DNA of 64,000 nucleotides from Alphaproteobacteria bacterium (GCA_003331935.1 QOQE01000004.1:1-64000), one strand, 5' to 3'; counted from the first letter of the stretch, positions 34,582 to 43,348 are shown. Made by a program: numbers and translations. The notes: generated by a model from the letters alone, not told the origin.

Positions 34582-35759
34582 AATGGTACGCCTACATAAT
34601 TCTCTGCAAAATGGGCTTGCGCGAATTTCGAGTGAGCGAGATGCTCTAATTCACTTATTTTTATTTTCCTATCGAATTCTTTTGTTTCAGGAAACTCATG
34701 CATCACAGTAGTCATCCACCAACTGAACCTTACCGCTTTCCATATTCTCTTTAATGCTATTTTGGAATAATCAGATAATTTCTTTTTTCCTTCTCCTTTA
34801 TAAAAGGATACGAGGCCTTCCGATAAATAATGCACATCTGATACAGCTAAGTTCAAACCCTTAGCTCCAGTTGGAGGAACAATGTGCGCAGCATCCCCTA
34901 CAAGAAAGAGATTTCCGTACTGTAGAGGCTCAACTACGAAACTCCTCAAAGGGGCGATAGATTTTTCAATTGATGGGCCAGTTTTCAAATTATCTCTTGA
35001 ATTTTCAGGCAATCGCTTAATTAATTCTTTCCAAAAATAATCATCCGAATAGTCCTCTGCTCTGGTATTGGCATCGCACTGAATATAATATCTCGATAGA
35101 TTATTATTTCGCATAGAGCATAAAGCAAACCCATCACATGTATTGGCGTAAATCAACTCATCACTAACTGGAGGGGTTTCAGACAAAATACCCAACCAAC
35201 CAAAGGGGTAAACTCTTTCATATTCTTTTCTTTGACTTAAGGGAATACGTTTCCTGGTAACGCCGTGAAAACCATCACAGCCTATTATAAAATCTGATAC
35301 AACTTTATTTTCTCTACCTATTTTATCTTCAAATATTACTTCCGTCTTTGAAGATTTTGGGTCAACTATATTTACATTTTTCACTTGAAAAAAAATATTA
35401 GCTTCTCTTTCCTCCTGCTTTTGATATAAATCTTTTGTTACCTCTGTTTGTCCAAAAATTGTAACACTTTTACCCACAGTCTCTGAAAAAGAAACTCGGA
35501 AACCTTTATTTTCTGATGAAAGGTAAGTACCTTGATGAACAAACCCATCAATATCTATTCTCTCACCTACACCAGCTTGTTTCAATATTTGAACGGTCCC
35601 ACTTTCTAAAACACCCGCCCTTATTCTCGACAAAACATGGCATTTAGTGTGTTTCTCTAAAACGATTGTTTCTATACCCTCGTTCATGAGAAGCTGGGAT
35701 AATAGTAGGCCCGATGGACCCCCGCCTATTATCGTTACTTGAGTTTTTAAATTCACCAT
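34578..35759 (-). CDS. pobA: 4-hydroxybenzoate 3-monooxygenase
   Basis: 393 residues, the size of Pseudomonas PobA (about 394). FAD motif G12-G-G-P-S-G17, the diagnostic S-R-I-R-A-G-V-L-E (residues 44-52), C-D-G-F-H-G near 162-167, S-R-Y-Y-I-Q in the substrate domain, and G-D-A-A-H-I-V-P-P-T-G-A-K-G-L-N-L-A near 287-304. It converts 4-hydroxybenzoate to protocatechuate with NADPH and O2. No protocatechuate dioxygenase is in the window. There is no Shine-Dalgarno immediately before ATG 35759; instead a terminator hairpin and leader ORF lie upstream (35764-35910), suggesting attenuation. Confidence 0.95.
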   Translation of the reverse strand: MVNLKTQVTIIGGGPSGLLLSQLLMNEGIETIVLEKHTKCHVLSRIRAGVLESGTVQILKQAGVGERIDIDGFVHQGTYLSSENKGFRVSFSETVGKSVTIFGQTEVTKDLYQKQEEREANIFFQVKNVNIVDPKSSKTEVIFEDKIGRENKVVSDFIIGCDGFHGVTRKRIPLSQRKEYERVYPFGWLGILSETPPVSDELIYANTCDGFALCSMRNNNLSRYYIQCDANTRAEDYSDDYFWKELIKRLPENSRDNLKTGPSIEKSIAPLRSFVVEPLQYGNLFLVGDAAHIVPPTGAKGLNLAVSDVHYLSEGLVSFYKGEGKKKLSDYSKIALKRIWKAVRFSWWMTTVMHEFPETKEFDRKIKISELEHLAHSKFAQAHFAENYVGVPL

Positions 35760-35763
35760 AATT

Positions 35764-35793
35764 AAAAAGCAAAGGAGGCTGTTAAGCCTCCTT
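35764..35793 (-). terminator. Intrinsic terminator / attenuator hairpin upstream of pobA
   Basis: On the minus strand a perfect 9-base stem AAGGAGGCT / AGCCTCCTT with loop TAAC (35772-35793) is followed by TGC and TTTTT, then four bases to the pobA ATG. It ends a leader containing a 26-codon ORF. The 3' arm CCTCCTTT is also the exact complement of AAAGGAGG in the leader's Shine-Dalgarno, so an alternative antiterminator pairing is possible. Confidence 0.7.
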
Positions 35794-35813
35794 CGGTGAC
35801 TGACGATTTAGTG

Positions 35814-35894
35814 TCAGATCCTTTTTTGCCCCTCGAAAATTCTTGTCGAGAGGGTATCTATGTCTGCCACTATATTCGAATAATCACTAGACAT
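35814..35894 (-). CDS. 26-residue leader peptide upstream of pobA
   Basis: An ATG at 35894 with AGGAGGT six bases upstream (35901-35907, the best Shine-Dalgarno seen in the window) opens a 26-codon ORF that begins M-S-S-D-Y-S-N-I-V-A-D and ends G-Q-K-R-I before TGA at 35814-35816. It is not a homopolymeric codon run, so classical amino-acid attenuation is not obvious. A further 8-base stem (CCTCTCGA / TCGAGGGG on the minus strand, 35829-35853) lies in its 3' end, and the terminator follows. A possible promoter (TTGAGA and TACATT, 16 bases apart) lies upstream at about 35930-35962. It could instead be an independent short gene. Confidence 0.55.
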   Translation of the reverse strand: MSSDYSNIVADIDTLSTRIFEGQKRI

Positions 35895-36035
35895 TGGACC
35901 ACCTCCTTTCAGTTGTTAACCATTATGTATAATGTAAGATACTTTGTAATCTTCTCAAACTATAAAATTTATAATTGACTTAAAGACCAGAAATGACAGT
36001 TTAAGGAAACAGTATAGCATATTGGATAGGTCGAG

Positions 36036-36467
36036 ATGTCTATTGAGAAAGCTCTTATTGATGCCGTTATGAAGGTGTACCAAAGCAAAGGTGTTGGGAA
36101 ATTTTTCTCAATTAATTTTTTGGAGGAAACTGATGGCGAATTTGTTTTTGAAGTGTGCTTTCCTCCTGATTGTTTAAACCCTCAAGGAAATGTACAAGGT
36201 GGAATGATTACTAGCGTACTAGATGATTGCACTGCACTATGTGTTTTGTTTTCTACTAAAGGCAAAAGATTTCCTAACACAACGGATTTTCATACAACAT
36301 TCCATCGGCCATTGTCTCTAGAACCTGCAACAATAAAGGCATCCATCTTAAAAATAGGCAGAAATATCGTGTCGGTAGAGGGTAAGATTTTTAAGGAAAA
36401 GAATAAATTGGTGGCTTCCTGTCTTCATACTGGGTTTCTTTTTGATACGCACGGAATGAAGAAATAG
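36036..36467 (+). CDS. PaaI-type hotdog-fold thioesterase
   Basis: 143 residues, single hotdog domain. Conserved-type signature: N-P-Q-G-N-V-Q-G-G-M-I-T-S-V-L-D-D (about 49-65), corresponding to the H-G-G-x-x-x-x-L-x-D motif with Gln-Gly in place of His-Gly, and D-F-H-T-T-F-H-R-P (about 88-96). It hydrolyses an acyl-CoA thioester in the cytosol, often an aromatic or short-chain one. It is divergent from the pobA leader and convergent with the SMR gene. Substrate unknown. Confidence 0.82.
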   Translation: MSIEKALIDAVMKVYQSKGVGKFFSINFLEETDGEFVFEVCFPPDCLNPQGNVQGGMITSVLDDCTALCVLFSTKGKRFPNTTDFHTTFHRPLSLEPATIKASILKIGRNIVSVEGKIFKEKNKLVASCLHTGFLFDTHGMKK

Positions 36468-36478
36468 TTTTTAGTAAT

Positions 36479-36817
36479 CTATTTGGGTAATGTTATATTC
36501 ATATTTACAAGAACAACACCAATAACTATTAGAGCTAATCCAATCAGAGACAAAAAGTTGAGAGATTGATTGAAAGCAAAATAAGATACTAGGGCCAAAG
36601 TAAAAATTCCTAATCCACTCCACGTCGCATACATGATCGCAATAGGAATAAAGTTCACAACAAATGACAAAAAGTAGAAGGAAACACCGTAGAGTAACAA
36701 TAGAGACATAGTAGCTTTTACATTTGTAAAATTTTGAGACGAGGGCAACAAAAGTGTACCACTCACCTCAAAGACAATTGCAGCTAGAAGGCAGAGATAT
36801 GCAGTTATTGGTTGCAT
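36479..36817 (-). CDS. SMR family small multidrug/metabolite exporter
   Basis: 112 residues with four membrane helices, typical SMR length. The membrane-embedded Glu is in F-E-V-S-G-T (about residue 17), equivalent to E14 of EmrE; A-I-M-Y-A-T-W-S-G-L-G-I (about 61-72) is the conserved helix-3 segment, with Trp63-like W67. It functions as a homodimer or heterodimer using proton antiport for quaternary ammonium or guanidinium-type cations. It begins four bases after the TPR gene's stop on the same strand. Confidence 0.85.
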   Translation of the reverse strand: MQPITAYLCLLAAIVFEVSGTLLLPSSQNFTNVKATMSLLLLYGVSFYFLSFVVNFIPIAIMYATWSGLGIFTLALVSYFAFNQSLNFLSLIGLALIVIGVVLVNMNITLPK

Positions 36818-36820
36818 TTT

Positions 36821-37387
36821 TTATAAACTCTTTCCATATACTTTATTTTCTAGCATAGGCAAAAACCTTTTACCATCCTCATTATGGGGATCGATCTCAG
36901 TCAGCCTCTTGTAGGACTTATATGCTTCAAGAAAATTGCTATTGTGAATATGAATAAGCCCAGAACCAGATATTGCTCCGAAATGACGAGGCTGTCTTTT
37001 GAGAACCTCCTCAATATCTTTAAGTGATCCATAGAAATCACCCAATAAAAACTTTACTGTCGCCCTTTTATTCCATCCTTCGACATAATCTGGATCTAAT
37101 TCAATTATTTCGCTGAACGCGACCTTTGCTTCTTCTAATTTTCCAGCATTGAATAATTCTAATGCTTCATCGATCTTGCTCTTGTTTGTTCTATCGATAT
37201 ACCCTTCTAACCACAAACTCCAAACTTCTCTTCTTATAAGCCCTGAGTCAGAGGGGCTTGGTGAGTATGCTAATTTATCAAGAAGTACTTCTATTCTGTT
37301 TTTCTCTTTTGATGAAACAGAAAGTGACGTGATCGAAAGCGTAAAGCAAATTGCAAGGCAGCATATATATATCAGTTTTTTTGCCAT
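36821..37387 (-). CDS. TPR-repeat periplasmic protein
   Basis: The frame opens at 37414, but I prefer the ATG at 37387 (188 residues) since it begins M-A-K-K followed directly by a hydrophobic signal segment. After cleavage near residue 26-30 come three TPR-like helix pairs (A-L-E-L-F-N-A-G-K-L-E-E-A-K-V-A-F, W-N-K-R-A-T-V-K-F-L-L-G-D-F-Y-G-S-L-K-D and A-Y-K-S-Y-K-R-L-T-E-I-D-P). It is probably a periplasmic scaffold of unknown partner. It lies upstream of the SMR gene on the same strand. Confidence 0.7.
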   Translation of the reverse strand: MAKKLIYICCLAICFTLSITSLSVSSKEKNRIEVLLDKLAYSPSPSDSGLIRREVWSLWLEGYIDRTNKSKIDEALELFNAGKLEEAKVAFSEIIELDPDYVEGWNKRATVKFLLGDFYGSLKDIEEVLKRQPRHFGAISGSGLIHIHNSNFLEAYKSYKRLTEIDPHNEDGKRFLPMLENKVYGKSL

Positions 37388-37547
37388 AGATGTGTAGGTG
37401 CAAATTAATCTCATCTTGGAAATAGCGTAATATTCTTTTTTTCAAGCCAGAATTTAAAAACTCTATCAAATGTTTACATTAAACTTTAGCTGAGTTAATC
37501 ATATCCACTTTCCGAAACTAAAATAAAGGTTACTAACTTTAACGAAA

Positions 37548-38489
37548 ATGAAAAGATCAATCAAAAATATCGTTCTTATAGCAGGTGGTGTAGGTGGTGC
37601 AAAATTAGCAGAAGGACTTCATTCCATAAAAGATATAAATCTCGCTATTATTGGTAATATTGCAGATGACGATGAGTTTCATGGGCTAAGGGTTTCTCCA
37701 GATATAGATACCTTAACGTACACACTTTCAGGAATGGTGAACCGAAAGCAAGGATGGGGAGTAAAAAATGATACTTATAAATCACTCACGGTATTAAATA
37801 AACTGGGCGAAGAAACGTGGATGTCTTTGGGAGACTTTGACTTTGGTCTCCATATTTACAGACAACTCAGACTGTTAAAAAATGATCGTCCGTCAATTAT
37901 AGCCAAGGAGATCGCTAAAAAATTGGGTATAACGGCAGATATAATCTTACCGACTGACAACAAGATTAGAACAGAGGTGCAAACTAAGTCCGGTTGGATA
38001 TCATTTCAGGAGTATTTTGTCAAAAAACGGTGTTCACCGAAAATTATAAAACTAAAGTACACCGGAATTAAATCCGCCAAAATTACCAAAGAGGCAAAAA
38101 AAGCGCTTTTTAACGCTGAACTTATAATTATTGCTCCGTCAAATCCTTTAGTAAGCATAAAACCAATAATCGAAATACCTGGCTTCAAGTCAATTATTCA
38201 AAAAAACAAAAAAAAGGTAATAGCAATAAGTCCAATAATCCAAGGAAAAGCCGTAAAAGGGCCTGCCATTAATATGCTTAAACAATTGGGTTTCAAAGCA
38301 GATTCTTTTTCTTGTATGCAGATTTACAAAGATATCTGTAAATCATTCATTCTGGATAAGTCCGATAAAATTCTAGAGAAACAATTTTCTGCGTTAAATC
38401 AACAATCTATATTCACGGATACTCTCATGACATCTCTTGCAGATAAGAAGAAGCTAGCTAAGTTCATAATTAACCATCCTATCGATTGA
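37548..38489 (+). CDS. cofD: 2-phospho-L-lactate transferase (coenzyme F420 biosynthesis)
   Basis: 313 residues, CofD/FbiA family length. Diagnostic motifs: A-G-G-V-G-G-A-K-L-A-E-G-L (about 12-24), N-I-A-D-D-D-E-F-H-G-L (about 37-47), S-P-D-I-D-T-L-T-Y-T-L-S-G (about 50-62) and A-P-S-N-P-L-V-S-I (about 197-205). It transfers a phospho-lactyl (or related 3-carbon) moiety onto the deazaflavin Fo, making F420-0 or dehydro/3PG variants. It is first in the run cofD-cofE-npdG-LLM. It is AT- and Lys-rich, by eye more so than the LLM gene; transfer is possible. cofC and the Fo synthase (cofGH/fbiC) are not in the window. Confidence 0.95.
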   Translation: MKRSIKNIVLIAGGVGGAKLAEGLHSIKDINLAIIGNIADDDEFHGLRVSPDIDTLTYTLSGMVNRKQGWGVKNDTYKSLTVLNKLGEETWMSLGDFDFGLHIYRQLRLLKNDRPSIIAKEIAKKLGITADIILPTDNKIRTEVQTKSGWISFQEYFVKKRCSPKIIKLKYTGIKSAKITKEAKKALFNAELIIIAPSNPLVSIKPIIEIPGFKSIIQKNKKKVIAISPIIQGKAVKGPAINMLKQLGFKADSFSCMQIYKDICKSFILDKSDKILEKQFSALNQQSIFTDTLMTSLADKKKLAKFIINHPID

Positions 38490-38579
38490 TTGATTCATTT
38501 TGAATGAACTTTTAGAGAGCGCCTTTATCCGAAAGATTATTGAAGTTAATGATTTATAAGTAATATTATTTACTCTGAG

Positions 38580-39374
38580 TTGGGGTCAAAGAAAATGTCA
38601 AATTCAAGTTTAAATTTAAAAATTATACCAAATATTCCTGACATCAATGAAGGTGATAACATAAGCAATATTTTAATTTCTGTTTTAAACAAATCATCTA
38701 TATGTCTTAAAGAATTTGACGTTATTTGTATAGCACATAAAATATTCTCAAAAGCTGAGGGATGTATAATAAATTTAAAAGAAATTTCTCCCTCCAGAAA
38801 AGCAATCGAACTCGGGGAAAGCCTTAACAAGGACCCAAGAAAAGTCGAAGTCGTATTACAAGAAAGTAATAAAATAATTCGTTCGTTTAAGAGAGCTGAT
38901 CAAAATGAAGGAACGCTCATTTGCCAACACAAGCTCGGTTTTATCTGCGCAAATGCAGGGGTTGACGAGTCTAATCTAGCTGAGAATGAAACAGTAATAA
39001 CAGTTCCAAAAAATCCCGACCTTAGTATAAAACTTTTAAGAGATAACCTTGCACCTTATTTTAATTTGAAAAATTTAGGGATAGTTATGAGCGATACCTT
39101 TGGAAGACCGTGGAGGATTGGACAGGTTAATGTCGCCATTGGTATAGCAGGACTACCCGCTACAAAAAAAGAGCAAGGAACTAGAGACGCATGGGGAAAT
39201 CAATTGTACGTGACAGAGCCAGCTTTTTGTGATGAAATAGCAGCATCTTCAGGCCTGCTCATGAGCAAGGCAGGAAAATGCCCTGCCATTTTATTAAGAG
39301 GACTTAGCTGGAGTGGCGAGAATGGTTCTGCAAGTGACATTCTACGGGAACAAAAAGAGGATATGTTTAGATGA
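38580..39374 (+). CDS. cofE: Coenzyme F420-0:L-glutamate ligase
   Basis: 264 residues from TTG 38580; ATG at 38595 (259 residues) is more likely. CofE motifs are clear: [14 protein letters not shown] near 50-63, [16 protein letters not shown] (about 117-132), [18 protein letters not shown] (about 173-190) and [10 protein letters not shown]. It adds gamma-linked glutamates to F420-0 using GTP. It is the single-domain archaeal-like form, lacking the C-terminal FMN reductase domain of actinobacterial FbiB. Its stop overlaps the npdG start (ATGA, 39371-39374). Confidence 0.95.
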   Translation: MGSKKMSNSSLNLKIIPNIPDINEGDNISNILISVLNKSSICLKEFDVICIAHKIFSKAEGCIINLKEISPSRKAIELGESLNKDPRKVEVVLQESNKIIRSFKRADQNEGTLICQHKLGFICANAGVDESNLAENETVITVPKNPDLSIKLLRDNLAPYFNLKNLGIVMSDTFGRPWRIGQVNVAIGIAGLPATKKEQGTRDAWGNQLYVTEPAFCDEIAASSGLLMSKAGKCPAILLRGLSWSGENGSASDILREQKEDMFR

Positions 39375-40045
39375 AGTTATCAATTATTGGAGGAACTGGG
39401 CCTCAAGGGAAAGGCCTTGCACTCAGATTTGCTATGGCAGGTTTTGAAGTTGCTTTGGGTTCACGTGATAAAACCAGAGCAATCGAAGTTGCGCATAGTC
39501 TTTCTTCAGAGAACCCAACCCTGTTAGGATCGATAAGTGGCCTTTCAAACAGCGATGCAATTGCATTTACAGACAAGTTTGTAATATTTTCAGTGCCTTG
39601 GACAGGTCACAACAATACGCTTTCTGAAATCAAAGGAATGCTAGCGGATAAGGTACTTGTTGACATAGTAGTTCCATTAGAAGAGGGAAACCCCAGAAAA
39701 GTGGCTATGCCACCTGAAGGCTCAGCAACAGAAGCAGCCCAAGCCATATTAGGGCCTGACATACCAGTAATTGGCGCTCTTCATAATGTTTCAGCGAATA
39801 CACTTAATCACTTAGAGAAAAAAATTAATTGTGATATACTGGTTTGCGGGAATAATTTGGATGCAAGGTTAGAAACAATAGCCCTATTAAAAAACTTAGA
39901 CGTCCAAGCTTACAATGCTGGCGATGCATCATCAGCGAGATGTTTAGAGGCTATAACGCCTATATTGATTAGAATAAATATGTCCAAAGCAGTGCCTTTT
40001 TCACACGCTGGAATAAAAATTTGGCCGCCAGAAGAAGTAAATTAG
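39371..40045 (+). CDS. npdG: NADPH-dependent F420 reductase
   Basis: 224 residues. The N-terminal Rossmann loop [13 protein letters not shown] (about 5-17) and the S-R-D segment that binds NADPH phosphate match NpdG/Fno. V-P-W-T-G-H-N-N-T (about 77-85) and [10 protein letters not shown] (about 136-143) correspond to the F420-binding region. It moves hydride between NADPH and F420, here probably making F420H2 for the enzyme encoded next. It overlaps cofE by four bases (ATGA), so cofE and npdG are translationally coupled. Confidence 0.92.
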   Translation: MKLSIIGGTGPQGKGLALRFAMAGFEVALGSRDKTRAIEVAHSLSSENPTLLGSISGLSNSDAIAFTDKFVIFSVPWTGHNNTLSEIKGMLADKVLVDIVVPLEEGNPRKVAMPPEGSATEAAQAILGPDIPVIGALHNVSANTLNHLEKKINCDILVCGNNLDARLETIALLKNLDVQAYNAGDASSARCLEAITPILIRINMSKAVPFSHAGIKIWPPEEVN

Positions 40046-40054
40046 GAGGAAGAT

Positions 40055-41056
40055 ATGGAATTTGCAATTTGTTTTAAAGGGTTTGTTAAACCAGATCGAG
40101 CAAAGGCACTGGTTAGATTGGCAGAAAGCGCTGGCTTCACATATTGCTGGTTCTACGACAGCCACATACTTTGGAGAGAAAGCTTTGCTCAAATGGCAAT
40201 GTGTATGGAACACACTAAAAAAATGCGGTTTGGACCATGTGTGACCAATCCCAATACTAGAGACTGGTCTTTAGCAGCATCAATGTTTGGCTCACTTGCT
40301 TTACAATCCAATGGACGATTTGATATTGGTGTTGGAAGAGGCGACAGCGCTGTTCGCGTAATGGGAAAGAAACCTGCCAACCTAGCACGAATGGAAGAAT
40401 TTATTTTAAAGGTTAAGGCTATGGTTAAGGGAGAAGAAGTCCAGTATGGTGACGTTCCAAACCCAATTCAATTCCCATGGGCAGAAGGATATGATTTGCC
40501 GGTATGGGTAGCTGCGTATGGCCCAAAAGCTCTTACATCTGCTGGAAAAGTTGGAGATGGTTTAGTGCTTCAAATTGCTTCTCCAACAGTCTGCAAGTGG
40601 CTCAGAGATCAAGCGGTTAAGGCGGGAGAAGAATACGGACGTGATATGTCAAATTACAAGGTAATGGTCGCCGCGCCTGCTTACTTTGGAGATAGAGCTG
40701 AGAGTATTGAGAGAGTAAAGTGGTTCCCTGCGATGGTTGGCAATCACGTAGCTGACATAGTTGAAAAGTATGGCGAAGACAATAAAGATATACCGAACAG
40801 TCTTACGGACTATATTAAAGATCGCAAAGGTTATGATTACTCTAAGCACGGTCAGAGCGACAATCCATATTTAGAATTTATAACAGATGAAATAGTTGAA
40901 GAGTTTTGTGTCTTGGGCACCGCTGATCAGCACGTAAAAAAACTCAAAACATTAAAAGAACTTGGAGTTACCCAATTCAATATTTATCTGGATAGCGGAG
41001 ACGAAGAGAAAATTATCGCAGAATATGGCGAAAATGTTATACCGGCTTTTTCATAA
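40055..41056 (+). CDS. LLM-class F420-type oxidoreductase
   Basis: 333 residues, luciferase-like monooxygenase TIM barrel. Seen: A-E-S-A-G-F-T-Y-C-W-F-Y-D-S-H near 23-37 (the F420-binding barrel strand), G-P-C-V-T-N-P, G-R-F-D-I-G-V-G-R-G-D-S-A near 87-99 and P-V-W-V-A-A-Y-G-P-K-A (about 149-159). From memory it resembles the TIGR03842 group of F420-dependent enzymes. AGGAGG precedes ATG 40055. It lies directly after cofD-cofE-npdG and before transporter, amidohydrolase and dihydropyrimidinase genes. I infer it reduces (or oxidises) the pyrimidine-like ring before hydrolysis; this is untested, and FMN use instead of F420 is possible. Confidence 0.88.
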   Translation: MEFAICFKGFVKPDRAKALVRLAESAGFTYCWFYDSHILWRESFAQMAMCMEHTKKMRFGPCVTNPNTRDWSLAASMFGSLALQSNGRFDIGVGRGDSAVRVMGKKPANLARMEEFILKVKAMVKGEEVQYGDVPNPIQFPWAEGYDLPVWVAAYGPKALTSAGKVGDGLVLQIASPTVCKWLRDQAVKAGEEYGRDMSNYKVMVAAPAYFGDRAESIERVKWFPAMVGNHVADIVEKYGEDNKDIPNSLTDYIKDRKGYDYSKHGQSDNPYLEFITDEIVEEFCVLGTADQHVKKLKTLKELGVTQFNIYLDSGDEEKIIAEYGENVIPAFS

Positions 41057-41073
41057 CGTGCTTCACGTCATGA
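41051..41073. repeat. Inverted repeat at the end of the LLM gene
   Basis: TCATaACGTG / CACGTcATGA with a 3-base CTT spacer spans the LLM stop codon and following bases. Nine of ten arm positions match. It is followed by an 80-base gap to the DMT gene. No T-tract follows, so it may be an operator or mRNA-stabilising hairpin separating the F420 genes from the downstream set. Confidence 0.35.
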
Positions 41074-41156
41074 ATAATGGTCTATTTTGCAGTATCTTCG
41101 CTAAAAAAACTGCGCTTCATTTTAAGACATTGCGAATATTTTTGGTAAATTAGCTC

Positions 41157-42068
41157 TTGATAAAAAAAGTTTCTGTAGAGCCTTCAGAGGTTTGGGGGCA
41201 CGGGGCAATGCTCCTATTCTCTTTATGTGTATCAGTCTCTTACATTTTAGGAGCCCTGGTTGCAAATGATATAGAACCAGGGGCCATAACAGCAGCACGG
41301 TTTTTTATAGGGGCAATTGTGATGGGAACGGTATTATTCCTTTCGAAAAACCTTAAGAAAGTGGACTTCAAAAAACCATGGCGATTTTTTGTTCTCGGAC
41401 TAAGCATAGTCATCTATTTTGTATTAATGTTCGAAGCACTTAAAACAGCTTCTTCTCTATCACTGGCTGTAGTTTTCACTCTCACCCCCTTCATTGCACT
41501 TTTTTTTGAATATTTTTTAAAGAAAAAAGTGACACTCAAGGCATTCCTTGCCATTTCTCTTGGAGCATTAGGGGCAGTTTGGGTAATTTTTGAAGGCAAT
41601 CTAGAAAGCCTTTTAGCATTTAAAATTGGCTATGGCGAACTCCTCTTTTTTTGGGGCTGTGTTGGACACGCGCTCTATGCTATTTTGATTCCCGTTCTAA
41701 ACAAAGGGGAACATGCTGCATCACAAACCTTAGGAACTTTAAGTGCTGGATTTCTGCTACTAATTTTAATTTTTACTAATGATGTTTTAGAAACAAGTTG
41801 GCTAACCTTGTCTCCATTAATCTGGGTTACCATTATTTATCTGGCCACTATTGCAACAGCTTTTACTTTTTTCTTAATCCAGTTTGCTGCGAAAAGGATA
41901 AGCGCCTCAAAAGTAATGGCCTACACTTATGCCGTTCCTTTTTGGGTGGCATTAGGCGAAATAGTGATTAACTCTCGTTTTCCAAATTCTAACATAATTT
42001 TTGGAGGTCTGATAATTGCCTTTGCATTATTTATGCTTATTAGTGATAATACAAAAGCGAGGATATAA
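41157..42068 (+). CDS. EamA/DMT family transporter
   Basis: 303 residues from TTG 41157. About ten membrane helices in two EamA repeats (5+5): the first ends near G-A-L-G-A-V-W-V-I-F, the second includes A-T-I-A-T-A-F-T-F-F-L-I-Q-F-A-A-K-R-I-S-A. It probably moves a small metabolite. It lies between the F420 genes and the beta-ureidopropionase-like gene on the same strand, so a role in import or export for that pathway is inferred. The TTG start has only a weak Shine-Dalgarno. Confidence 0.78.
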   Translation: MIKKVSVEPSEVWGHGAMLLFSLCVSVSYILGALVANDIEPGAITAARFFIGAIVMGTVLFLSKNLKKVDFKKPWRFFVLGLSIVIYFVLMFEALKTASSLSLAVVFTLTPFIALFFEYFLKKKVTLKAFLAISLGALGAVWVIFEGNLESLLAFKIGYGELLFFWGCVGHALYAILIPVLNKGEHAASQTLGTLSAGFLLLILIFTNDVLETSWLTLSPLIWVTIIYLATIATAFTFFLIQFAAKRISASKVMAYTYAVPFWVALGEIVINSRFPNSNIIFGGLIIAFALFMLISDNTKARI

Positions 42069-42087
42069 AAACTGCTAAGAGGATCGA

Positions 42088-43335
42088 ATGTCAACACCAG
42101 CTGCCAATTTAAAAATAAATTCATCTCGTCTTTGGGACTCTCTAATGGAAATGGCAAAAATAGGTCCAGGGGTTGCCGGTGGTAACAATAGACAAACACT
42201 AACGGATGAAGACGCCAAGGGGCGAGAGCTGTTCCAAAAGTGGTGCGACAACGAAAATTTGGAAATGGGTGTTGATAAAATGGGCACAATGTTCGCTAGG
42301 CGAGAAGGAACAGACCAAAATGCTTTGCCTGTTTACGTTGGTAGCCATCTTGATACGCAACCAACTGGCGGCAAGTATGATGGAGTTTTAGGCGTTCTAG
42401 GTGGATTAGAGATAATAAGAACACTGAATGAGCTCGATATTAAAACGAAGCATCCCATCGTAGTCGTGAATTTTACTAATGAAGAAGGTACGCGCTTTGC
42501 TCCTCCAATGATGGCATCTGGGGTTTTTGCTGGGGTCCACGAACTTCAATGGGCCTACGAAAGACAGGACGCAGCAGGGAAAACGTTTGGAGAGGAAATT
42601 AAGCGTATAGGATGGATCGGTGACGAAGAAGTTGGATCGCGTAAAATGCATGCCTTTTTTGAACTACATATCGAACAAGGTCCAATATTAGAAGCTGAAA
42701 ATAAAGATATTGGTGTAGTAACCCATGGACAAGGGCTTAATTGGATCCAAGTCACACTAACTGGTAGGGAAAGTCATACAGGATCAACCCCAATGCCGAT
42801 GCGTAAAAATGCCGGTCTAGGTATGGCTAAAATTACCGAGTTAGTTCAAGAGATCGCTATGAGCCATCAACCATCCGCAGTCGGTGGAATAGGTCAATGC
42901 GATGTTTTTCCTAATAGTAGAAACATAATTCCTGGGAAAGTGGTGTTTACTATAGATTTTAGATCTCCATCATTTGACGTACAGGACGATATGGAAAAAC
43001 GTTTGTATGAAGGAGCAAAAAAAATAGCTTCTGATTTGGAATTGACTGTGGAATTTGAAAAGGTCGGGCATTTTGACCCCGTGACCTTCGATGAAGAATG
43101 TGTAGACAAAGTTAGAAGAGCCGCTGACAGATTAGGGTATTCACATAAAAATATAATATCGGGAGCAGGGCATGACGCGTGTTGGATAAATAAAGTAGCG
43201 CCTACAGCAATGATAATGTGTCCATGTGTTGACGGTTTAAGCCATAATGAGGCGGAAGAGATATCTGAAAAGTGGGCTTCAGCAGGTGCTGATGTTTTAT
43301 TGCACGCAGTATTAGAAGCTGCTGAAATAGTTTAA
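42088..43335 (+). CDS. Beta-ureidopropionase / N-carbamoyl amino acid amidohydrolase
   Basis: 415 residues, M20 family (HyuC/PydC/AllC type). Di-metal site: H88 in G-S-H-L-D-T-Q, D98 in G-G-K-Y-D-G, E132-E133 in N-E-E-G-T-R-F, and H in E-L-H-I-E-Q-G (about 193). A central dimerisation domain follows. These enzymes release carbamate/ammonia from N-carbamoyl-beta-alanine, hydantoin products or allantoate. The adjacent dihydropyrimidinase makes N-carbamoyl-beta-alanine the favoured substrate. RBS AGAGGA precedes ATG 42088. Confidence 0.87.
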   Translation: MSTPAANLKINSSRLWDSLMEMAKIGPGVAGGNNRQTLTDEDAKGRELFQKWCDNENLEMGVDKMGTMFARREGTDQNALPVYVGSHLDTQPTGGKYDGVLGVLGGLEIIRTLNELDIKTKHPIVVVNFTNEEGTRFAPPMMASGVFAGVHELQWAYERQDAAGKTFGEEIKRIGWIGDEEVGSRKMHAFFELHIEQGPILEAENKDIGVVTHGQGLNWIQVTLTGRESHTGSTPMPMRKNAGLGMAKITELVQEIAMSHQPSAVGGIGQCDVFPNSRNIIPGKVVFTIDFRSPSFDVQDDMEKRLYEGAKKIASDLELTVEFEKVGHFDPVTFDEECVDKVRRAADRLGYSHKNIISGAGHDACWINKVAPTAMIMCPCVDGLSHNEAEEISEKWASAGADVLLHAVLEAAEIV

Positions 43336-43348
43336 TTGGGAGGGTAAA

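Noticed and set aside
35796-35978. 60-codon plus-strand ORF opposite the pobA leader
   Set aside because: It is opposite the leader ORF with its strong Shine-Dalgarno and terminator on the minus strand; no Shine-Dalgarno of its own.
37149-37397. 82-codon plus-strand ORF near the TPR gene
   Set aside because: It is the antisense shadow of the TPR gene, which has a signal peptide and repeats.
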